Under the pieces are notes generated by a model, which was not told the origin of the DNA, made no database searches, and was given only the letters and a program-made list of their open reading frames with translations. Made by a program: the position numbers and the translations under genes. Positions 1 to 5,598 of a DNA stretch of 15,322 nucleotides are shown here, piece by piece. The DNA comes from an uncultured Desulfobacterales bacterium (GTDB taxonomy: Bacteria > Desulfobacterota > Desulfobacteria > Desulfobacterales > JAFDCJ01). Positions within the stretch are counted from its first letter, which is position 1. Each line of letters starts with the position of its first letter. The stretch spans positions 1 through 15,322 of the forward strand of contig CALZJV010000460.1 in NCBI GenBank assembly GCA_945787595.1, written 5' to 3'.

Positions 1-1
1 G

Positions 2-1150
2 CAAGCGCAAAGTGTTGCCAACGAGGCCTTCGAACAATCAATGGACAATCTCACAGCCACATTAATCGAGCAAAATCAACATCTGAGGAAACGACTCTAT
101 ATCCTTGGAGGGATTTCCATTCTGTTTAGTATTTTAGGCTTGACTTTGCTTTATCGCGCTGCCCAGAAGGATATCTATCTTCCGGTCCGCTCATTGATTG
201 AGCGTCTAACCGCTGCGTCTTCCAATGTTAAAGGGGCCACTGACCAGCTATCATCTTCCAGCAAGCAGTTGGCCGAAGGCTCCTCCGAGCAGGCGGCCTC
301 CATCGAGGAGACCTCTTCTTCTTTGGAGGAGATTTCGTCCATGACCAAACAGAATGCTGAGCATGCCAACCAGGCCGATAATCTCATGAAAGAGGCCAAT
401 CAGGTCGTCGGGCAGGCCAACGAATCCATGGTTGAATTGACCGGATCCATGCAGGAGATATCCAAGGCTAGTGAGGAGATCTCCAAGATCATCAAGACCA
501 TCGATGAGATCGCCTTTCAAACCAATCTGCTGGCGTTAAATGCGGCCGTTGAAGCTGCTAGGGCCGGTGAGGCCGGTGCCGGATTTGCTGTGGTGGCCGA
601 CGAGGTCAGAAATCTGGCCATGCGCGCGGCCGAGGCGGCCAAGGACACGGCCGACCTGATTGAAGGCACGGTTAAGAAGGTCACCGACGGTTCAGAGCTT
701 GTTAACCGCACCAATGAGGCCTTCACCCTGGTGGCCGACGGTACGTCCAAGGTCGGTGATCTGGTGGGTGAAATTTCCGCCGCTTCCAACGAGCAAGCCC
801 AGGGTATCGAGCAGGTCAACACCACGGTAACTGAAATGGACAAGGTGACCCAGTCCAATGCTGCCAATGCCGAAGAGACGGCCAGTGCCTCCGAAGAGTT
901 GAGTGCCCAGGCCGAACAAATGAAGTCCGTGGTAGCCGAGATGGTGGCTTTGGTCGGCGGGAGTGGGAATGGCGCTAAGAGAGGTCCTGCTGCCGAGGTT
1001 AAAGCGCAAAAAAAGGCAAGTCATGAAGCTTTTGCGGTAGCCGCTCCGCTGAAAAAGTCCCCAAGCAAAACCCCGTCCATTCATCGGACAAAAGAAGCGG
1101 ATCCGGAGCAGAGGATCCCGATGGATGATGACGATTTTACAGATTTTTAA
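2..1150 (+). CDS. Methyl-accepting chemotaxis protein, C-terminal part (gene cut by window edge)
   Basis: The frame is open from base 2, so the start and most of the sensor part lie outside the window. Numbering from the ATG at 41, a hydrophobic helix lies at about residues 19-41. It is followed by a long, alanine- and glutamate-rich coiled coil with the canonical signalling hairpin tip at about 155-180 ([20 protein letters not shown]). Methylation-type segments such as [18 protein letters not shown] precede it. The family transmits ligand signals from the membrane to CheA/CheW and so controls the flagellar motor or a related output. Unusually, the helix runs almost directly into the methylation helix, with no recognisable HAMP domain. 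There is no C-terminal CheR/CheB tether pentapeptide; instead the protein ends in a basic linker and an acidic tail (DDDDFTDF). The signalling domain is certain; the ligand is unknown. Confidence 0.95.
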   Translation, partial: QAQSVANEAFEQSMDNLTATLIEQNQHLRKRLYILGGISILFSILGLTLLYRAAQKDIYLPVRSLIERLTAASSNVKGATDQLSSSSKQLAEGSSEQAASIEETSSSLEEISSMTKQNAEHANQADNLMKEANQVVGQANESMVELTGSMQEISKASEEISKIIKTIDEIAFQTNLLALNAAVEAARAGEAGAGFAVVADEVRNLAMRAAEAAKDTADLIEGTVKKVTDGSELVNRTNEAFTLVADGTSKVGDLVGEISAASNEQAQGIEQVNTTVTEMDKVTQSNAANAEETASASEELSAQAEQMKSVVAEMVALVGGSGNGAKRGPAAEVKAQKKASHEAFAVAAPLKKSPSKTPSIHRTKEADPEQRIPMDDDDFTDF

Positions 1151-1165
1151 ATTCTAAGATTTGAG

Positions 1166-1199
1166 CCTGGCGGTAGCTTATGGGCTACCACCAGGTTTT
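1166..1199 (+). terminator. Rho-independent terminator of the chemotaxis gene
   Basis: The stem CCTGG-C-GGTAGC (1166-1177) pairs with GCTACC-A-CCAGG (1184-1195). It has one symmetric C/A mismatch, a six-base loop and a TTTT tail at 1196-1199. It begins 16 bases after the stop codon of the chemotaxis gene, which fits a terminator for that transcript. Confidence 0.85.
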
Positions 1200-1496
1200 G
1201 GCTATAAATAGTAACAATTCGGCAGAATTTTATCAGCTCCGCGATTTCCAAGTGGCAACCCCTTCCACTCCGATCTTTCTGCAAAACCTATCTTTTATTT
1301 GTTAAACCCATCCTACCGCACCCAATTTAGGGATTTAGTCTGTTCAGGCGTTTAATCATAAGAAAGTTCAGTATATTCTGCAACTTTTCTACACCTGACC
1401 GTCCAAACCCTAAATTTTAATATGGATATGGCTCCACCTATGCTTTACATGTTGACCGCCGGCTCCCACATTTTTTCTGACTCGATCAAAAAAACT
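1200..1496. other. Gene-free stretch with one weak inverted repeat
   Basis: No credible reading frame is seen. The only structure noticed is a 9-bp inverted repeat, AATTTAGGG at 1324-1332 and CCCTAAATT at 1408-1416, about 75 bases apart. Its function is unknown and it could be chance in this AT-rich DNA. Confidence 0.4.
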
Positions 1497-1509
1497 AGGA
1501 GAAGTTAAA

Positions 1510-1768
1510 ATATAAAAAATTGCAACCTTATTGATTGCCCTCATGATGGTATTTGGAATTACGATCACCTCTTATGCGACAGAAACCATGAACTGTTGGT
1601 TTCCACCCGGTTGGAAGTCAAAGGCCAGTAAAGCCAAGGCAATCACAGATGCTCTGTCTCAAAACTCGGATATGACCATAAAACCCCGGATTGCGAAAAG
1701 CTATCCGCAATAAATATCCGGAGCAGATCGCCTACACAGTCGGCGCTTCCTCTGGTGAATCAAATTAG
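1510..1768 (+). pseudogene. Remnant of a small exported, possibly substrate-binding, protein
   Basis: A ribosome site AGGAG (1497-1501) is followed 8 bases later by ATA-TAA-AAA instead of an ATG-AAA type start. In that frame, codons from 1516 read as a typical signal peptide (KIATLLIALMMVFGIT, then SYATET) and a short mature part until a stop at 1711-1713. The only in-frame start-like codon, TTG at 1531, lacks a ribosome site and the basic N-terminus. Just after the stop, a shifted frame (1709-1765) reads KYPEQIAYTVGASSGESN before its own stop. The mature segment and this second piece look to me like separated parts of one periplasmic binding protein, with an internal deletion and a lost start codon. 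The family assignment is from recall and is weak; the loss of a normal start is visible directly. Confidence 0.5.
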
Positions 1769-1792
1769 GGTCAAATCTTCGTTTGACCTTTC
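1769..1792 (+). terminator. Small hairpin after the decayed gene, possible terminator
   Basis: GGTCAAA (1769-1775) pairs perfectly with TTTGACC (1782-1788) around the loop TCTTCG, followed by a short TTTC. The stem is short and the T tract poor, so this is only a candidate. Confidence 0.35.
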
Positions 1793-1892
1793 AAGATGTT
1801 GTTTTCAACGGCATCAATAGAGTTATATTATAACCCTTGTGGCTTAGGGTCTTAGTGGCTGATTTATTGGATTAAGGTTAAATTGTGCCAGG

Positions 1893-1920
1893 TTGACAAA
1901 GTGCCACATTGTAATATATT
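1893..1920 (+). promoter_or_regulatory. Candidate sigma-70 promoter for the binding-protein gene
   Basis: A consensus TTGACA (1893-1898) is followed, after a 16-base spacer, by TATATT (1915-1920). This leaves an untranslated leader of roughly 115 bases before the ATG at 2043. No competing promoter of similar quality was seen in the gap. Confidence 0.6.
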
Positions 1921-2042
1921 GCAGCAGTATAGATAATCCCAAATCGAATTCGCATTATTGGGACAATAAATCGCGGATTATCCCAATTACGTCTTGGCAA
2001 TGGTACCTTGAGAAAGACGAACTTTTTTTAGGAGATGAAATA

Positions 2043-2825
2043 ATGCAATTGAAAAAAAAATTTGTATTCATTATCCTTTCGGTTTTATTGGCGAATTCGG
2101 CAATTGCACAGAGTCAGTCTCGTTTGCATAAAATACTCGAAACTGGAGTTCTGCGTGTGGGAACGACAGGTGATTGGAACCCTATGACGGTGCGGGACCC
2201 GACCACAAACAGTTATAAAGGATTTGATATTGATGTGATGAACGAGTTTGCAAAGGACATGGGCGTTAAACTCAAATTTGTTCCGACAGAATGGAAAACA
2301 TTAATCAACGGCATTATGGCCGACAAATATGACATCAGTACGAGCGCGTCGGTCACACCCCAGCGAATCCGAACCGTCGGGTTTACCAAATCCTACTACC
2401 AGGTCACTACAGTTCCGCTCACGCTCAAAAAGAACCTCGAGCTATTCAAAGATTGGGAGGATATCAATAAACCATCAGTCATTGTTGCGGTAACTCTGGG
2501 AACTTCTCAGGAACAACAAGTTAAAAAGTTTTTCCCACACGCCAAGATTCGCAGTATTGAGGCCCCGGCTCGTGATTTCCATGAAGTGCTGGCCGGGCGG
2601 GCGCAAATTTCCGTAACCAGCAATCTTGAGGCGTCATTGCTCATTCAGGCCCATTCACAGCTTGCCGTTGTTCCGGTTTCAGAACCCAGAACCCCGGCAG
2701 ATCTGGCTTTTATAGTGGCGCAGGAGGATCAGGTCTGGCTGAATTTTCTCAATCACTGGATTACCATCAAGCAGAATCGCGGTTTCTTTGAAATGCTGAA
2801 GGAAAAGTGGATGCCGACGCAGTAA
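2043..2825 (+). CDS. Amino-acid-type periplasmic substrate-binding protein (SBP_bac_3 family)
   Basis: A 260-residue exported protein. The start at 2043 was chosen because AGGAG at 2030-2034 lies 8 bases upstream and the product then begins with a classical signal peptide (MQLKKKFVFIILSVLLANSAIA, cleavage near residue 22). The frame is open further upstream to 1893, but that would use the promoter -35 box as a start. The mature part has family 3 hallmarks: LETGVLRVGTTGDWNPM near residues 32-48, GFDIDVMNEFAKDMG, FVPTEWKTLINGIMADKYDIS, and SVTPQRIRTVGFTKSYY. These proteins capture polar amino acids or related acids in the periplasm for an ABC importer; the sequence also resembles periplasmic cyclohexadienyl dehydratase, a member of the same fold. 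A permease gene follows, but no ATPase gene. The substrate cannot be read from the sequence. Confidence 0.85.
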   Translation: MQLKKKFVFIILSVLLANSAIAQSQSRLHKILETGVLRVGTTGDWNPMTVRDPTTNSYKGFDIDVMNEFAKDMGVKLKFVPTEWKTLINGIMADKYDISTSASVTPQRIRTVGFTKSYYQVTTVPLTLKKNLELFKDWEDINKPSVIVAVTLGTSQEQQVKKFFPHAKIRSIEAPARDFHEVLAGRAQISVTSNLEASLLIQAHSQLAVVPVSEPRTPADLAFIVAQEDQVWLNFLNHWITIKQNRGFFEMLKEKWMPTQ

Positions 2826-2874
2826 TCTAGCAGTGCTTTCAAACTCCCATCTTGGGCCCAATGATTGTGTCGCT

Positions 2875-2914
2875 AGTGCCCGTCCATAAATCGGTTAAAA
2901 TCAGTTTGGGCACT
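2875..2914. repeat. Short inverted repeat next to the large palindrome
   Basis: AGTGCCC (2875-2881) and GGGCACT (2908-2914) form a perfect 7-bp inverted repeat. The sequence TCCATAAAT just inside it (2883-2891) recurs inverted near the right end of the neighbouring large palindrome (ATTTATGGA, about 3048-3055). The two may be parts of one composite element. Confidence 0.45.
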
Positions 2915-2921
2915 CAGTCGT

Positions 2922-3062
2922 GTTTCCAATCCAGAAATGCGGATTTTTGCCCAAGGTCAAGGCAATCAAGCGTTTGTGCGGAGACGTAGCTGGCTACGTC
3001 GCACAAACAAACGCGCCGATTGACGCCGAGATTGGGCAAAAAGACCATTTATGGATGGAAAC
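2922..3062. repeat. 141-bp imperfect palindrome, MITE-like or REP-like element
   Basis: The two halves are inverted copies over about 70 bases each with small indels. The ends match as GTTTCCA (2922-2928) and TGGAAAC (3056-3062). The middle arms share TTTTTGCCCA (2944-2953) with TGGGCAAAAA (3033-3042). The core is GTTTGTGCG-gag-ACGTAGC (2972-2990) against GCTACGT-CGCACAAAC (2993-3008). Transcribed, it would fold into one long hairpin. It lies between the binding-protein and permease genes and covers the permease start region. No transposase is present, so if mobile it would be non-autonomous. Confidence 0.8.
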
Positions 3063-3715
3063 CCAGCAACCTCAAGTTTTTGTTCGGTGGGATCTGGCTG
3101 ACCATTGCGTTGTCCGGTATATCAATCTCCTTCTCGGTTATTCTAGGGTTGTTTATTTCATTGCCGGGTTTATCAACAAATAACTACCTTAGAGGGATTA
3201 ACCGGTTTTACGTAGAAACCTTTCGTTCAATCCCGGTCTTGGTTCTGATTCTCTGGGTGTATTACGGACTTCCGGTAGTACTTGGAATCTCTTTGAACCC
3301 CTTTGCCGCCGGGATAGTCGCGTTGGCATTGAGTGACAGTGCGTTTGAGGCCGAAATATTTCGAGCCGGCATTCAATCCATCGAACGCGGACAAACCGAA
3401 GCCGCCGACGCACTGGGTTTCAATTATCCACAAAAGATGAGGCACATTATTTTGCCCCAGGCTATCCGCCGCATATTACCGCCGCTTGGGAATCAATTTG
3501 TCTATATGTTGAAAATGTCTTCTCTGCTCTCAATCATCGGTTTGCAGGAGCTGACCCGCAGGGCCAATGAACTAACGGTAACTGTTTACCGGCCTTTAGA
3601 AATCTATACGGTTCTGGTTTTGGAATATTTGATTCTTATCCTGATTGTTTCATGGATGGTGCGCTGGTTGGAAGCTCGGCTGAGCGCCAATCTTCGGATA
3701 GCACACCGTTCGTAA
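3020..3715 (+). CDS. Amino-acid ABC transporter permease (HisM/GlnP type)
   Basis: Up to 231 residues. Several membrane helices are visible (for example GIWLTIALSGISISFSVILGLFISL near residues 24-48, and the last near 200-215). The EAA loop that docks the ATPase is clear: EAEIFRAGIQSIERGQTEAADALGF, then PQAIRRILPPLGNQF. Such permeases form the membrane channel of polar amino-acid importers. The start is uncertain: TTG at 3020 or TTG at 3032, neither with a good ribosome site and both inside the right arm of the 141-bp palindrome. Residues up to about 14 are encoded by the palindrome and recognisable permease sequence begins right after it (SNLKFLFGG). This suggests insertion at, or replacement of, the native 5' end. 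The usual ATPase gene does not follow. Whether the gene is still expressed is open. Confidence 0.8.
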   Translation: MTPRLGKKTIYGWKPSNLKFLFGGIWLTIALSGISISFSVILGLFISLPGLSTNNYLRGINRFYVETFRSIPVLVLILWVYYGLPVVLGISLNPFAAGIVALALSDSAFEAEIFRAGIQSIERGQTEAADALGFNYPQKMRHIILPQAIRRILPPLGNQFVYMLKMSSLLSIIGLQELTRRANELTVTVYRPLEIYTVLVLEYLILILIVSWMVRWLEARLSANLRIAHRS

Positions 3716-3990
3716 CAGGTCTCTGATCAGTGCTTTGCTTGAGGCGGCAAATAGCATCGAGGTCCTCCTTAAACGCTGGATCAAAGGATTACAGCATCCT
3801 TCCGACGAATGAAGAATCCTGGCCCAGCTTACAGCCCATAGGACTTACAGCCCGGTTTCCGGCTCGTAGAAGCCTACAGCTCGGAGAGCGGGAGGACCAG
3901 GTTTTCAATGATGGAGTAAAGATCCGGGTCCAGAGGGCACGGCTTTGACTTAAGCCCAGAGGGCATGATTTAGACAAATACGATCGACAA
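3716..3990. repeat. Gene-free region of degenerate short repeats
   Basis: No convincing frame is present. CCTGGCCCAG (3818-3827) and AGGACCAGGTTTTC (3893-3906) flank 65 bases; the same two blocks are directly adjacent at 4210-4233. Inside the 65 bases, CTTACAGCCC occurs twice (3828-3837 and 3844-3853). Downstream, CCAGAGGGCA occurs twice, at about 3930-3939 and 3957-3966. The open frames here on both strands are short and resemble no family I know. The region looks like repeat-derived or decayed DNA in the place where an ABC ATPase gene might be expected. Confidence 0.5.
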
Positions 3991-3994
3991 AATT

Positions 3995-4156
3995 CGAAAT
4001 CCGAATATCGACCATCGTATAAAATTGGGCGAAACAAATTCAAATATCAAAGGCTCTAATGACAAAAACAACCTCTACATCGCAATTCCGGGTATATCTT
4101 TTGTTTGGATCATTTTAATTTTGGTCATTCGATATTGTTTCGTTTTTCGGATTTCG
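3995..4156. repeat. Long imperfect inverted repeat, AT-rich
   Basis: CGAAATCCGA (3995-4004) matches TCGGATTTCG (4147-4156) inverted. Further in, CGAAACAAATTC...AATATC...TAATGAC (4030-4062) matches GGTCATTCGATATTGTTTCG (4123-4142) inverted with small gaps. The arms are degenerate. The short forward frame across it (4025-4246) follows the repeat and is not taken as a gene. Confidence 0.55.
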
Positions 4157-4208
4157 TGTTTCGGATTTAAAAACTCTTTATTTAATAAGGCAGAGCCAAT
4201 GATCTCTG

Positions 4209-4233
4209 ACCTGGCCCAGAGGACCAGGTTTTC
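4209..4233 (+). terminator. Hairpin with T tract, second copy of the CCTGGCCCAG/AGGACCAGG unit
   Basis: ACCTGG (4209-4214) pairs with CCAGGT (4224-4229) and is followed by TTTTC, which is terminator-like. The unit duplicates the outer parts of 3818-3906 without its 65-base middle. It may serve as a terminator or be a repeat remnant. Confidence 0.4.
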
Positions 4234-4235
4234 GT

Positions 4236-4600
4236 TGACAGAATAAAACATCTTTTGGCAACAAGTTGATCAAAAAAGTCGAACAAACCCAGGCCTACCC
4301 AAAATTATTAAGTGCTTGAATACGGTCGCTGGGCAATCTTCAAAGTTCCCTGCAGTTCGCAATCACACACCATTAAATCTGATCAAAAAGAATTGAATAC
4401 GAAATTATTGACTTTAATTAATACAATGTGGTATCAAACGGTTGGTTAAATTTACTTAAATTCATTTTTGTTCCGTATCCGCAATCTAAAATCCCAAATT
4501 ATGGGCAATACGCCATAGGGATAAAAACGAGATGACTTTGTAAAAGCGGATTCAGCATTTTTTCACCATCCCAGTACCATACTCACTCAACTCCATTCCA
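4236..4600. other. Gene-free, AT-rich leader region upstream of the PhnD-like gene
   Basis: I see no supported gene, RNA or strong promoter here. A TTGACT at about 4409-4414 lacks a well-spaced -10 box, and no sigma-54 box with correct spacing was found. The promoter of the following gene pair is presumably here but could not be identified. Confidence 0.4.
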
Positions 4601-4617
4601 ATTCAGGAGAAATACGG

Positions 4618-5598
4618 ATGATCAAGAGTTATCCAATATGGGAACGCTTAATCAGACTGTTCATTTTTTGCCTGCCAGCCGTTGTTTTAGGCCTTTTTTG
4701 GGGTTGTAGCGGCGACTCGGATTACAAGCACATCGATTTTACCAAAACAATATCGCTGAAACAGCCAGACAACCAGGTAACGGAACCCGGCCTTTTAAGA
4801 GTGGCGGTTGCCGCCATGATTTCACCGAAAGAAACCTTTGTTTATTATAAGGAATTGTTGGACTATCTTGGTACCAAGGCGGGTTATTCGGTTCGGTTGA
4901 TACAACGCAAGACTTATGGTGAAATTAATGAGCTTTTTTTAAATCGCCGGATCGATCTCGCGTTTATCTGCACCGGTCCCTATGCTACCGGAAAAAAGAA
5001 ATATGGTTTTGAGGGTCTCGCGACACCGGTGGTTCGCGGAGAACCATACTACCAGTCCTACCTTATTGTGAATAAAAACAGCCAGTTTCGTAAAATTGAA
5101 GATCTAAAAGATCGGATTTTTGCCTTTACGGACCCGGAGTCAAATACCGGCTCACTTGTTCCCAGCTACTGGCTGTCGGAAATGGGTGAAACGCCGGAAT
5201 CTTTCTTTAAAAAGGTTACCTATACCTACAGCCACGATAACTCAATCCTGGCGGTAGCAAAAAATCTGGTTGGGGGTGCAACCGTAGATGGCCATAAGTG
5301 GGAGTACTACAACCTGAGAAATCCCGTCCACACCTCAATGACCCGGGTGATCAAAAAATCGGAACTATTCGGTGGCCCGCCGCTCGTGGTTTCCACCCTC
5401 TTGCCGGAGGAAATTATCCAGCAGCTTCGAAACATTATTTTTTCAATGCATAAAGATCCGGAGGGCCGGCGAATCCTAAACGAACTGATGATCGATCGTT
5501 TTGTTGGATTGAAAGAAGAATGGTATGAACCTGTGCGGAGAATGATTCAATCCGTTCAGAAACACGAGAATGTCAAATATGCGGCCGAAAAGTCTTAA
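4618..5598 (+). CDS. PhnD-like phosphate/phosphonate-type substrate-binding lipoprotein
   Basis: A 326-residue protein with AGGAG (4605-4609) 8 bases before the ATG. A basic N-terminus and hydrophobic stretch end in a lipobox, GLFWGC, with Cys30 as the probable lipidated residue. The mature part shows the PhnD-type two-lobe pattern: LRVAVAAMISPKETFVYYKELLDYLG near residues 59-84, RRIDLAFICTGPYATGKKKYG near 118-138, and a ligand-loop motif FTDPESNTGSLVPSYWL near 171-187. Members bind oxyanions or organic phosphonates, but many stand-alone copies bind other ligands or act as sensors. No permease or ATPase adjoins it. Instead its last 29 bases overlap the start of a membrane-bound sigma-54 activator, pointing to translational coupling and a sensory rather than transport role. 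The ligand is unknown. Confidence 0.85.
   Translation: MIKSYPIWERLIRLFIFCLPAVVLGLFWGCSGDSDYKHIDFTKTISLKQPDNQVTEPGLLRVAVAAMISPKETFVYYKELLDYLGTKAGYSVRLIQRKTYGEINELFLNRRIDLAFICTGPYATGKKKYGFEGLATPVVRGEPYYQSYLIVNKNSQFRKIEDLKDRIFAFTDPESNTGSLVPSYWLSEMGETPESFFKKVTYTYSHDNSILAVAKNLVGGATVDGHKWEYYNLRNPVHTSMTRVIKKSELFGGPPLVVSTLLPEEIIQQLRNIIFSMHKDPEGRRILNELMIDRFVGLKEEWYEPVRRMIQSVQKHENVKYAAEKS

Noticed and set aside
692..1084. Reverse-strand 130-codon frame under the chemoreceptor
   Set aside because: Shadow of a strongly coding, low-complexity forward gene.
1893..2042. Upstream extension of the binding-protein gene from a TTG at 1893
   Set aside because: It would use the promoter -35 box as start codon, encodes a non-signal sequence, and the ATG at 2043 has a good ribosome site and signal peptide.
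2920..3183. Forward 87-codon frame
   Set aside because: It runs through the palindrome and then out of frame through the permease gene; no family features.
3730..4246. Short frames on both strands in the repeat region
   Set aside because: They follow degenerate repeats, lack ribosome sites and have no recognisable motifs.
4252..4275. Sigma-54 promoter at TTGGCAACAAGTTGAT
   Set aside because: The -12 element is not TTGC at the required distance.
3716..4617. CRISPR array
   Set aside because: Repeats are few, unevenly spaced and degenerate; no regular repeat-spacer pattern and no cas genes.
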